A stretch of DNA of 42,079 nucleotides from Bacteroidales bacterium (GTDB taxonomy: Bacteria > Bacteroidota > Bacteroidia > Bacteroidales > UBA932). The translations under genes and the position numbers were made by a program. The notes under the pieces were generated by a model, which was not told the origin of the DNA, did not search any database, and was given only the letters and a program-made list of their open reading frames with translations. Below, piece by piece: positions 1 through 7,555 of this stretch. The DNA is taken from positions 1 to 42,079 of the forward strand of contig JAGCUV010000130.1 in assembly GCA_017962705.1 (NCBI GenBank). Direction: 5' to 3'. How positions within the stretch are numbered: position 1 is the stretch's first letter; each line of letters begins with the position of its first letter.

Positions 1-128
1 GCCCCTCCCATCGTCATCTTCGTCATCGCTTCGCGATAACTCGCTGCCGACGGGCCCCACCCCCTGCCCGTGTCCGGGGGTGGACACGCCCACGGCCAGC
101 ACCACTCCTCGCGCCTTCAAGTGTTTTG
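1..128. other. GC-rich non-coding edge with a hairpin
   Basis: I see no convincing gene here. The stretch lies downstream of the minus-strand gene ending at 129. It contains a strong inverted repeat, CGTGTCC at 69-75 and GGACACG at 82-88 with a 6-nt loop, but no T-tract, so it is not a clear intrinsic terminator. Confidence 0.4.
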
Positions 129-785
129 CTATTCTTTGGATTCGATTCGCGAACGGATATCATCAAGCACTTCGCCTTGATAGGTGAAATACTTGGGTCC
201 CTGATATGCGCCAGATGTATTTCGCTTCTCAACGGGCATGAATGTGCCGACGAAAGGGGAAAGTTTGAAAATTCGGCCTTCGTACTCAATCTGGTCCTCG
301 CTGGCTACTTTGACTTTGACACCAGTGGGGACAAAAGTCAACTCGGCGCCGATGGGGATGTTGACCATGCTGAACTTGAAGCGAGGACGATGCGGGGCGG
401 CAGGCTTTGTAGGCAGCGTCGTGTCGTTCTCCTTTAGGACTATTGGCTGATTGTTCTCATACATGGTGATAACGGCATCATCTAGGATCATGGCTTCGTC
501 CTTGAAGATTTCAAGAGCAAGTTCCGGCTGGATGTTGAAAAATTCACGATTCTGGCGGATACGAAGGTCTGTCAGTCTGTCGATGGCCTTATGAATCTTC
601 TTCTCAACGATGTCAAACTTTTCAGTTTTAAGCGTCGCGTATATTTCAAAGGGAAGAGGTACAGCAGTATTGTCTAACTCCTTGGAACGAATATCTACAG
701 GACGGGAGCTCTTTCCAATCTTGACCCAATCCTCGCGGAAACTGGGGTTGGTGAGAATGTAAACGTATCCGGGTTCTTTAGCCAT
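129..785 (-). CDS. T5orf172 / GIY-YIG-like protein
   Basis: A 218-residue protein. Its N-terminus (GYVYILTNPSF, then WVKIGKS and a following helix with R residues) matches the T5orf172/MUG113 branch of the GIY-YIG nuclease fold: YVYI plus a K-I-G strand in place of the classic GIY...YIG. That domain covers about residues 1-100. Residues 135-218 form a second small domain (IPIGAELTFV ... VEYEGRIF-like strand ... GPKYFTYQGEVL), which resembles the accessory domain often attached to such nuclease-like or restriction-associated proteins. There is no signal peptide or membrane segment. It stands alone, divergent from the hip-like unit. The family assignment is recognition by motif. Whether it cuts DNA is unknown, and its role in defence or in a mobile element is only inferred from family habits. 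Confidence 0.65.
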   Translation of the reverse strand: MAKEPGYVYILTNPSFREDWVKIGKSSRPVDIRSKELDNTAVPLPFEIYATLKTEKFDIVEKKIHKAIDRLTDLRIRQNREFFNIQPELALEIFKDEAMILDDAVITMYENNQPIVLKENDTTLPTKPAAPHRPRFKFSMVNIPIGAELTFVPTGVKVKVASEDQIEYEGRIFKLSPFVGTFMPVEKRNTSGAYQGPKYFTYQGEVLDDIRSRIESKE

Positions 786-812
786 AATCGATGTGGTACT
801 TATCGTTATTTT

Positions 813-821
813 GCAAAGTTA
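813..821 (-). promoter_or_regulatory. -7 element upstream of the T5orf172 gene
   Basis: On the minus strand TAACTTTGC matches the Bacteroidetes -7 consensus TAnnTTTGC exactly and lies 28 nt upstream of the start codon. No good TTG is visible at the -33 distance, so the call rests on one box. Confidence 0.45.
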
Positions 822-1052
822 CTGATTTTTGCGGATTCTGATTCTTACTTTTTCTCATAGATTATCCAGAGTGCTGATAAACTTGTATTCTTTTTGAGTC
901 TATTTGTTCTTAGATCTTCATTGGTTCTTTTCATTTTTATCATTACCTAAAGTTAAATTATTTAGGTTTAGGTAATTTGGATTTGTATAATTCAATCGCT
1001 TTTTCTCTTTCTGGATTCGACGGCAATATGTCGGAGAAGATTGACTTGAATT

Positions 1053-1137
1053 AAAAATCGCAACATATTGTGATTTTTCTTGTTTTTGTGGATAGATTGC
1101 TTTATATTTGCACGGAAATACCAATATATTGTGATTT
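1053..1137 (+). promoter_or_regulatory. Paired palindromic operators of the hipS-hipB unit
   Basis: Two copies of CAA[C/T]ATATTGTGATTT lie at 1061-1076 and 1122-1137 (15 of 16 identical). Each is the core of a palindrome. The first (1053-1078) pairs 11 of 13 positions between half-sites. The second (1116-1137) pairs 9 of 11 and has a perfect CAATATATTG core. Centres are 61 bp apart, close to six helical turns. The first touches the -33 element and the second covers the presumed start of transcription and abuts the ATG. That layout fits autorepression by the XRE protein encoded at 1455-1703; this link is inferred. Confidence 0.6.
1080..1111 (+). promoter_or_regulatory. Promoter of the hipS-hipB-bcp unit
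   Basis: TTG at 1080-1082, 20 nt spacer, then TATATTTGC at 1103-1111, a full match to the Bacteroidetes promoter TTG-N19-21-TAnnTTTGC. The first start codon (1138) is only 26 nt downstream, so the leader is very short. Confidence 0.75.
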
Positions 1138-1458
1138 ATGCGTATCGCTGAAGTCTATGTCAATGGCGTTTTTTCCGGGTTGTTGAGCGAAGAGGAGGGC
1201 GGTGGTTACCGCTTCGTTTATGACGAAGACTATGTGCGGGCAGGGAATGTCCTTCCGGTTTGTCTGGCAATGCCCGTTCGGGAGGAACCCTATGAGTCTG
1301 ATATCTTGTTCCCTTTTTTCAGCAATCTGCTGTCGGAGGGGGGCAACCGGGAATGGCAGGAACGGCTGCATCATTTGAGTCACGATGATGATTTTGGCTT
1401 GTTGATGGCGACGGCTTCTTATGATACGATTGGAAATGTAACGGTCAGGGCGCGATGA
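1138..1458 (+). CDS. HipA N-terminal domain protein (HipS-like)
   Basis: 106 residues matching only the N-terminal subdomain of HipA kinases: AEVYVNGVFSGLL at the start, then PVCLAMPVREEPY, FFSNLLSEG (compare FFDNLLPEG in HipA) and DDDFGLLMATASYDTIG. The kinase core is absent, so the protein ends where the catalytic part of HipA would begin. In the tripartite HipBST system of E. coli O127 this domain is a separate protein, HipS, that counteracts the HipT kinase. The stop overlaps the next gene's start (ATGA, 1455-1458), implying translational coupling. There is no Shine-Dalgarno. I infer an antitoxin-like or repressor-partner role. Without a kinase next to it, it may act on a kinase encoded elsewhere or only help its DNA-binding partner. 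Confidence 0.75.
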   Translation: MRIAEVYVNGVFSGLLSEEEGGGYRFVYDEDYVRAGNVLPVCLAMPVREEPYESDILFPFFSNLLSEGGNREWQERLHHLSHDDDFGLLMATASYDTIGNVTVRAR

Positions 1459-1703
1459 AACCATTCTCAAGACAGGAACTCCAATCTTTGTTTGACGGGA
1501 AGAAAAAGGTCGCGGAACAACTAAGAATCCAACGGAAGAAGTTGGGGCTTACTCAGCAGGAACTCTCGGAATTTTCGGGTGTCGCCGTCAATACGATAGT
1601 ATCCGTCGAGCGTGGGCAAGGCAACCCTTCACTTTCGGTCTTGCTCAAGTTGGCCGATACTTTGGGGATGGAGTGGGGACTTCGTCCGAAATCGATTTTT
1701 TAA
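1455..1703 (+). CDS. XRE-family repressor (HipB-like)
   Basis: An 82-residue protein with one helix-turn-helix domain at about residues 18-72. AEQLRIQRKKLGLTQQELSE forms helices 1-2 and the following stretch to VERGQGNPSL forms the recognition helix and the typical XRE loop. The tail LADTLGMEWGLRPK resembles the C-terminus of HipB-type regulators. It overlaps the HipS-like gene by 4 nt and is followed 12 nt later by bcp. The two palindromes around the promoter are the likely binding sites (inferred). No frameshift or truncation is visible. The missing third gene of the module, the kinase, is the odd point. Confidence 0.8.
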   Translation: MKPFSRQELQSLFDGKKKVAEQLRIQRKKLGLTQQELSEFSGVAVNTIVSVERGQGNPSLSVLLKLADTLGMEWGLRPKSIF

Positions 1704-1715
1704 TTATATAATTAT

Positions 1716-2171
1716 ATGTTGAAAATTGGAGATAAGATGCCGTCCTTCGAGGTGGTGGACCAGGACGGGAACAAGGTGAAGTCGGAGGATTTCATCGGAA
1801 AGGGGAAGAAGACTATCATTTACTTCTATCCCAAGGACAATACGTCCGGATGCACGGCGGAGGCCTGTTCGTTCCGGGACAATTATGCCGCTTTGACTGC
1901 GGCAGGTTACAATGTGGTGGGCGTGAGCAAGGACAGCGCGAAGTCCCATACGGGATTTAGGGCGAAGTATGAACTTCCGTTCCGGCTGCTGGCGGACACG
2001 ACGACGGAAATGCTTCAGTCTTTCGGCGCCTGGGGCGAGAAGAAGATGTATGGCAAGACTGTCTTGGGTACGCTTCGGCGCACGTTCATCTTTGACGAGA
2101 ATGGAATCTTGGAGCGCATCATCGAGAAGGTGGACACCAAGAATGCCGCCGGACAGATACTGGAAGGGTAA
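1716..2171 (+). CDS. bcp: Thiol peroxidase / peroxiredoxin Bcp
   Basis: 151 residues, the usual length of the Bcp (PrxQ) class of peroxiredoxins, which reduce hydrogen peroxide and organic peroxides in the cytoplasm using thioredoxin. The active-site strand YFYPKDNTSGCTAEAC holds the peroxidatic cysteine C46 and the nearby resolving cysteine C51, a Bcp hallmark. The partner Arg lies in a GTLRRTFIF strand near residue 120. The start at 1716 lies 12 nt after the HipB-like gene in an AT-only spacer, and no separate promoter is visible. Transcription from the hip promoter is therefore likely. Its 3' end converges on truB with 53 nt between. Confidence 0.93.
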   Translation: MLKIGDKMPSFEVVDQDGNKVKSEDFIGKGKKTIIYFYPKDNTSGCTAEACSFRDNYAALTAAGYNVVGVSKDSAKSHTGFRAKYELPFRLLADTTTEMLQSFGAWGEKKMYGKTVLGTLRRTFIFDENGILERIIEKVDTKNAAGQILEG

Positions 2172-2224
2172 GTAGGTAGAACCTTTCGAAACGAGCGCGG
2201 GGCGAAATGCGTACACAAGCAAGC

Positions 2225-3118
2225 CTACACCCGAAAGAGGTCCATGGCCTCATCGAGGGTGAGGGCCTGGCGGAGGGTGAAGTCGCCGCTGGCGCTGCGG
2301 CGAAGGCGGCTGATGAGGGCGCCGCAGCCGAGTGTTTCGCCGATGTCGCGGGCGAGGGCGCGGATGTAGGTGCCTTTGCTGCAGGCGATGCGTACAGTGG
2401 CTGATGGATAACCGGCGAGCGCCTGTACATCGGCCACATGGATGCGGGAGGAGGCTCGGGAGACACCAGGCGAACTTGCAGATGCGGACGAGGAAGCGTC
2501 TGGCGCGCCGGAGACTGATGCGTATAATGTGCCATCAACGTTCCCGTCGAATATCCCGAAGTCCAGCAAGTCCAGCCGGCTGATGACGACGCGGCTGGCG
2601 CGCAGCAATCCATCGTCGACTTTTTCTCCTTTCTTATAGGCGCGGCGGGCCAGTTCGTAGGCCCGGACGCCATCGATGTTTTTGGCGCTGAACAGGGGGG
2701 CGACTTGCATCTGTTCCCCCCGGAAGCCTTCCAGGGCGGCGGCAACGCTTTCGGCCGTCACGCCGTCGGTGAGGAAGAAGGCATCGGGCTCTTTCTCCAA
2801 ATCATAGGAGGGGGTGGTGGCGCCGAAGACTAGTTCGCAGAGGTATTCCTTGTCGTGGCGCTGGTATTCTTCCGCCTTTTTGGTGGCGGCTCCGATGCAT
2901 ACCAACAGGACTCCGTCGGCCAGGGGGTCGAGGGTGCCGGCGTGTCCGACTTTGAGGTTTTTTTTGCCGAAATGGCGGATGGCGGCGTATTTGATTTTGC
3001 GGATGACGTCTGCCGATGTCCATCGCCACGGCTTGTCTATGACCAGGACGATGCCGTCAGGATAGTCCGCAATGTTCTCTGAGAGAGGCCTGCCGGGCGC
3101 TGCAACGAGGGGATCCAT
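2225..3118 (-). CDS. truB: tRNA pseudouridine(55) synthase TruB
   Basis: 297 residues if translation starts at the ATG that overlaps the gltX stop (TAATG, one shared base). A longer reading upstream gives nonsense-like sequence inside gltX and is rejected. The enzyme makes pseudouridine 55 in the T-loop of tRNAs. The signature GHAGTLDPLADGVLLV (residues 58-73) carries the catalytic D64, and CSKGTYIRALARDIG (246-260) is the second conserved block. It is longer than many bacterial TruB proteins. About residues 192-227 form an Ala/Ser-rich, probably disordered insertion (ASSSASASSPG and similar) just before the conserved C-terminal strand. It is the last gene of the dcw operon. Confidence 0.93.
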   Translation of the reverse strand: MDPLVAAPGRPLSENIADYPDGIVLVIDKPWRWTSADVIRKIKYAAIRHFGKKNLKVGHAGTLDPLADGVLLVCIGAATKKAEEYQRHDKEYLCELVFGATTPSYDLEKEPDAFFLTDGVTAESVAAALEGFRGEQMQVAPLFSAKNIDGVRAYELARRAYKKGEKVDDGLLRASRVVISRLDLLDFGIFDGNVDGTLYASVSGAPDASSSASASSPGVSRASSRIHVADVQALAGYPSATVRIACSKGTYIRALARDIGETLGCGALISRLRRSASGDFTLRQALTLDEAMDLFRV

Positions 3119-4734
3119 TACGCTCCCAGCGTATTGCGGGCACGCTCTACCCGACGCCCGAACTCCTCCAGCCCAATCAAGCAGACGATGTCCGCGATGC
3201 CCAGTCCGCTGGAGGCGCCGACGAGGGCCAGACGCAGGCAGTTCATCACCTTGCCCATCGGCCACTCGCGGGAACGGATGTAGTTCTCAATTTCGGCTTC
3301 GAGGCCGGCCTTCTCCAAGGGCTTGTCATAGGTGGAGATGTGGGCGGCCAGTTCAAAGGTCAGGGCGGTGTTCTCGGGCTTCCAGAATTTGGCGGCGTCT
3401 TTCTCCACATATTCTGCGGGCGAAACGAACAAGTAGGAAGCAATGTCCCAGAAATCGCGCACGAAGGTCGCGCGGTCCTGGATGAGGGCGACTACCTTTT
3501 CAACATAGCTGCGGGAGAAACGCCGGCCCGCAAAGTCTTTGACCTCGCTCGCAGCGCAACCCTCGCCGTCTAACACGCTTACGCCCTTTTCTTCCAGCAC
3601 AGGTACAAACGCTTCGGCGAGTTCTGCGGGAGATTTGCGGCGCAGGTATTCTTTGTTGTACCATTTGGCCTTGTCAGCATTGAAACGGGCGCCGCTCTTG
3701 ACGATGCGTTCGATGCTGAAGGCTTCGACCAGTTCGTCCAGCGTGAAGAGTTCCCGCTCGTCGCCGGGGTTCCAGCCCAGCATCGCCAGCAGGTTGACGA
3801 AGGCTTCGGGGAAGTAGCCGTCCTCGCGGTAGCCGCGGGATACTTCACCGTCGGGTGAGGTCCAGCGCAGGGGGAAGACGGGGAATCCCAACTTGTCGCC
3901 GTCGCGTTTGGAGAGTTTGCCTTTGCCGTCGGGCTTGAGCAACAGGGACAGGTGCGCAAAACGCGGCATCGTATCCTGCCAGCCGAAAGCCTCATACAAA
4001 AGATAGTGCAGAGGGAGGGAAGGCAGCCACTCCTCGCCGCGGATGACCTCGGTGATTTCCATCAGGTGGTCGTCCACGATGTTGGCCAGGTGATAGGTGG
4101 GCAGTTCGTCCGCCCGTTTCCAGAGCACCTTGTCGTCCAGGGTGCGGGTATTGACTTCCACGTGCCCGCGAATCATATCGTCCATCTGCACGATGCGGTC
4201 GGCGGGCATTTTGAAGCGCACTGTCCAATCGTTGGTCCCGGCCAGCAGGCGCTCCACTTGGGCCGCATCCAGGGTCAGGGAGTTGCGCAGCTTCCCGCGC
4301 ACCGAATAATTGTAGATGAAAGTCTCTCCTTTGGCTTCCATTTCGACGCGCAAGGCGGCCAGTGATTCCGCGCTGTCAAAGGCGTAGTAGGCGTAGCCGT
4401 CCCGCACCAGTTGTTCTGCGTAGGCACGGTAGATGCTCTTACGCTCGCTCTGCCGGTAGGGGGCGTGGGGGTGCTTTTCGCTGGGCACGCTTACCACCTT
4501 CCCGTTCTCGTCGACACCCTCGTCGGGCCGGATGCCGCACCAGCCGAGCGCCTCGATGATATATTGTTCGGCTCCCGGCACAAAACGGTGGGAGTCGGTA
4601 TCCTCGATGCGAAGGATGAAGTCGCCTCCCCGTTGTTTGGCAAAGAGGTAGTTGTAGAGGGCGGTGCGTACGCCGCCCATATGCAGGGGCCCCGTCGGAG
4701 AGGGGGCGAATCTCACGCGCGTTTTTCTTTCCAT
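3118..4734 (-). CDS. gltX: Glutamate--tRNA ligase
   Basis: 538 residues. Class I aminoacyl-tRNA synthetase charging tRNA-Glu. The HIGH-type motif PSPTGPLHMGG is at residues 11-21 and the KMSKS-type motif KLSKR at 273-277. RIEDTD, the glutamate-binding region and the helical anticodon-binding C-terminus are all present. I chose the ATG at 4734, two bases after the ftsZ stop. A GTG at 4740 that overlaps the ftsZ stop would add two residues and cannot be excluded. It follows ftsZ in the dcw operon and its stop overlaps the truB start, so the three genes are probably co-transcribed. Confidence 0.95.
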   Translation of the reverse strand: MERKTRVRFAPSPTGPLHMGGVRTALYNYLFAKQRGGDFILRIEDTDSHRFVPGAEQYIIEALGWCGIRPDEGVDENGKVVSVPSEKHPHAPYRQSERKSIYRAYAEQLVRDGYAYYAFDSAESLAALRVEMEAKGETFIYNYSVRGKLRNSLTLDAAQVERLLAGTNDWTVRFKMPADRIVQMDDMIRGHVEVNTRTLDDKVLWKRADELPTYHLANIVDDHLMEITEVIRGEEWLPSLPLHYLLYEAFGWQDTMPRFAHLSLLLKPDGKGKLSKRDGDKLGFPVFPLRWTSPDGEVSRGYREDGYFPEAFVNLLAMLGWNPGDERELFTLDELVEAFSIERIVKSGARFNADKAKWYNKEYLRRKSPAELAEAFVPVLEEKGVSVLDGEGCAASEVKDFAGRRFSRSYVEKVVALIQDRATFVRDFWDIASYLFVSPAEYVEKDAAKFWKPENTALTFELAAHISTYDKPLEKAGLEAEIENYIRSREWPMGKVMNCLRLALVGASSGLGIADIVCLIGLEEFGRRVERARNTLGA

Positions 4735-4736
4735 AT

Positions 4737-5990
4737 TCACGATAGTTGGGATGCCGCTTGACGGCGTAATGCAGGTTTGGTTTCGATGGCTTGTATCTCA
4801 GAAGTGGATCGTCCGTACAGGGCCGGTTTTTCGGTATAATTGAATTTTCTTTGATTGGCAATCGTATTGTAGCCTATTTTTTCGATGTCGTCGTAGGTGA
4901 AATCCTCTTCTTCCTCAAAGTCGGAATCTTCCGGCTGATAGACATAGTCATCGTCGATATCAATGATATTGCCCCGGTTCTCACCAATCACTTCAGTCAG
5001 TTTGGTCATCTTGAAGCCGGTGGCGATGATGGTAACGCGAACTTTGTCTCCCCATTCCGGATCTGAAACATACACGATGCCTTCTTTGTATTTGGAGGGG
5101 TCGCCGATGCGTTCGTTGATCAGTTCGTTGAGTCGTTCGCGTTCCCCGAAGGTAATGCCTTTGTCGCTGTCGGGGACCGTTATGTTGACCAGGGCGCGAC
5201 GGGACGTCCGCAGTTCGAAATCGTAGAGCAGAGGAGAGTTAAGCGCTTCTTCTACCGCTTGTTCCAAACGGTTTTCGCCCGAACCGACCCCGCTGCCCAA
5301 CAACGCCATACCACTGTTTTTCATCGTGGTCTTGACATCCTCGAAGTCCACGTTCTTGAATCCCGGACGACTGATGATTTCCGTGATGCCGCGCACGGCC
5401 GTTGCCAGAATCTCATCGGATTTGGGAAATCCTTTTTGAATCAGTTCGTTCCGATAGACTTCTGCCAGCTTCTCATTGTCGATGAGGAGCAGGGAATCGA
5501 CATTCTTCTGCAATTCGCGGATGCCGTCAACCGCCCGGGCATACGAACCGTTCCGTTCATTTTTGAAAGGGAGGGTGACGACACCTACCGTCAGGATGCC
5601 TTTTTCTTTCGCCATACTGGCAATGACAGGCGCCGCTCCGGTGCCGGTTCCGCCGCCCATACCTGCTGTCACAAACAGCAGTTCGGTTTCCGGACCGAGT
5701 ACGAGGTTCTGGATGGCGTCTTGGGAGGCGAGGGCGCAATTCCGTGCTTTGATGGCGTCCATACCGGCCCCCAGCCCTTGTCCCAGTGCGATTTTGGTGG
5801 GTACGTTGCATTGCTGGAGCGCCTGGGCATCCGTGTTGCACACAATGAAGGTACATCCCTCCACGTGTTGTTTGTACATATAGCTGACAGCATTGCATCC
5901 ACCGCCGCCGACCCCGATGACCTTGATCATCTCGTCATTGCTGCCGCCCCATCCGACAGGTACTGTAAATTCGTTCAAAACATCGTCCAT
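4737..5990 (-). CDS. ftsZ: Cell division protein FtsZ
   Basis: 417 residues. Tubulin-like GTPase that forms the Z ring. The G-loop is visible as IGVGGGGCNAV (25-35), the tubulin signature GGGTGTG at 112-118, and the T7-loop region NVDFEDVKTTM, whose acidic residues complete the GTPase site of the next subunit. After the core comes an acidic linker (PEDSDFEEEEDF) and then a C-terminal peptide rich in Arg, Ala and Gln (LRRQAASQLS), the likely contact for FtsA. It lies 11 nt downstream of ftsA. The stop (TGA, 4737-4739) is two bases before the gltX ATG. Confidence 0.97.
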   Translation of the reverse strand: MDDVLNEFTVPVGWGGSNDEMIKVIGVGGGGCNAVSYMYKQHVEGCTFIVCNTDAQALQQCNVPTKIALGQGLGAGMDAIKARNCALASQDAIQNLVLGPETELLFVTAGMGGGTGTGAAPVIASMAKEKGILTVGVVTLPFKNERNGSYARAVDGIRELQKNVDSLLLIDNEKLAEVYRNELIQKGFPKSDEILATAVRGITEIISRPGFKNVDFEDVKTTMKNSGMALLGSGVGSGENRLEQAVEEALNSPLLYDFELRTSRRALVNITVPDSDKGITFGERERLNELINERIGDPSKYKEGIVYVSDPEWGDKVRVTIIATGFKMTKLTEVIGENRGNIIDIDDDYVYQPEDSDFEEEEDFTYDDIEKIGYNTIANQRKFNYTEKPALYGRSTSEIQAIETKPALRRQAASQLS

Positions 5991-6001
5991 AGTCCTTGAT
6001 T

Positions 6002-7552
6002 TTATTCGTTCTTGAAGGCATCATCTCCAAATAAATCTCCCACTTCTTCTTTTCCGTCAGACTCCATAATGTTCTGGAGGGCGGAGTTGAATCTTTCTCC
6101 GATTTTGCCGAAAAACCGGTCTTTCTTTTTGATGGGATTGGCGGGTTTGACGGCTTGAGGGAGCGTCTTTCCGAACAGGCTTCCGTTTTCCGGCATAGCG
6201 GGAGCCTTCTTCTCCGGCTTTGCTTCCGGCCTCTCTTCCGGCCTGTTTTCGATCGGAACCGTCTTCTCCGGCTTTGCTTCTTCCGCCGCCATCTCGGTTT
6301 CTGACGGATCCCGGGGTGACTCTTCCTCTTCATTTTCAATCGCATTGACACGGGGATCCTCAGGATCCGTGACAAACCAGACTTTATTCAGTCCGCGTCC
6401 GGCATATAGAAGGCCCAGACAACCCGCGGTATTGGGCTGCTGCAACTCTTTGGGCAGGGAAGCGAAACGCTTTCCGATTCGTCCCACCCGCACATTGTAG
6501 CCTGACATTTCGCTGAGCAATTTGCTGCAGTTGGCCAGCATGGCACCCCCACCGGTCAGTACGATGCCCGAGCCCAGTTCGTCTGCCAACTGACTCTGCT
6601 GAATGATGTAGAGGACGGCATCGAAAATTTCCCGCATACGGGCCGTTACAATTTCCGAAAGGTATTTGACACCTACTTCTTTGGTCCGCGTAGAGTCACG
6701 CTGTTTGATGCGCAGAAACTTGTCGCTCATCGAGAGCAGCTTGTCCGGACAGCAGATGCCGAAGGCTTTTTTGATGTTTTCAGCAAGGGATTCGGCCAGG
6801 CCGCATTCGTTTCGGATATCCATCGTCACGCTCCGTCCGCCGAAGGGAATAGAGTCGTAGTAACGCAGAATGCCGCCGGTAAAAATGGATACGCTGGTCA
6901 CACCGCCGCCGATATCGACCAGTGCGACGCCGTTTTCGGTGTCCGTGGGATCCAGCACCATTTTGGCAATACATTCCGGCATAAAGAATTTGCGGGCGGC
7001 CACCAGTTCCTGCAATCCCAGGGTGTTGTCGATATTGGCCATCTGACGGCTGTTGCCCAGGAATACCTGGTAAAAACCTTCGATGTGGTCGGTGAAGCGT
7101 CCGATGATATCGTCTTTTCCGATGGGAAAATCAATCCCGTCGGAGTAGGACTGGCTGACACAACGGAACACGCTCATACCCACCTTTTCATCTTCCTGCT
7201 TCAGCACTTCGTCACAGGCCTGGGTCTCAAGCATCTCGATTTCCTGTTCCTGAACCATCGTGTCGTCATCCCGATTGAGCGAACTTTTGGCGTCCCGTTG
7301 GACAATGGGATAGGAGGGCAGGTTGATGACGGCCTGGTTGACGACCAGTCCCAATTCTTCTTTGACGCCGCCAATCAGTTCTTGAATCACCTCTGCGGCC
7401 TGTTGTGCGTTTTGAATACGCCCTTGATGGATGCCGGCGGAAGGCAAGGAACGGTAGTGCATAATGCGGAAGCCGTTATCGGCTTCATATCCGACAGCAA
7501 TCGAAATCTTCGAACTTCCGGCATCAATGGCAACGATGTGTTTGTTCTCCAT
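6002..7552 (-). CDS. ftsA: Cell division protein FtsA
   Basis: 516 residues. Actin-like ATPase that tethers FtsZ to the membrane. Phosphate-binding loops are visible as IDAGSSKISIAVG near the N-terminus and VDIGGGVTSVSIF in the middle, and GIVLTGGGAML is the adenosine motif. The C-terminal third is a long charged Pro/Glu/Lys-rich linker. It is followed by a basic-hydrophobic stretch (KKKDRFFGKIGERF) that can form the membrane-binding amphipathic helix, then a short acidic tail. The length exceeds the roughly 420 residues of E. coli FtsA because of the linker. Spacing is 3 nt to ftsQ and 11 nt to ftsZ. Confidence 0.95.
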   Translation of the reverse strand: MENKHIVAIDAGSSKISIAVGYEADNGFRIMHYRSLPSAGIHQGRIQNAQQAAEVIQELIGGVKEELGLVVNQAVINLPSYPIVQRDAKSSLNRDDDTMVQEQEIEMLETQACDEVLKQEDEKVGMSVFRCVSQSYSDGIDFPIGKDDIIGRFTDHIEGFYQVFLGNSRQMANIDNTLGLQELVAARKFFMPECIAKMVLDPTDTENGVALVDIGGGVTSVSIFTGGILRYYDSIPFGGRSVTMDIRNECGLAESLAENIKKAFGICCPDKLLSMSDKFLRIKQRDSTRTKEVGVKYLSEIVTARMREIFDAVLYIIQQSQLADELGSGIVLTGGGAMLANCSKLLSEMSGYNVRVGRIGKRFASLPKELQQPNTAGCLGLLYAGRGLNKVWFVTDPEDPRVNAIENEEEESPRDPSETEMAAEEAKPEKTVPIENRPEERPEAKPEKKAPAMPENGSLFGKTLPQAVKPANPIKKKDRFFGKIGERFNSALQNIMESDGKEEVGDLFGDDAFKNE

Positions 7553-7555
7553 AGG

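Larger units (their letters stand above)
786..1137. other. Divergent AT-rich intergenic region
   Basis: About 350 bases between two divergent genes. It holds the -7 box for the left gene (813-821) and the promoter plus two palindromes for the right unit (1053-1137). The stretch between about 830 and 1050 is AT-rich and I see no gene in it. Confidence 0.6.

Noticed and set aside
2172..2224. A terminator between bcp and truB
   Set aside because: I looked for a stem with T-tract on both strands in these 53 bases and found none that I can support.
3119..3265. A longer TruB starting upstream inside gltX
   Set aside because: The 49 extra residues are basic, unlike any TruB N-terminus, and lie in the gltX coding frame's shadow. 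The TAATG overlap gives the normal start.
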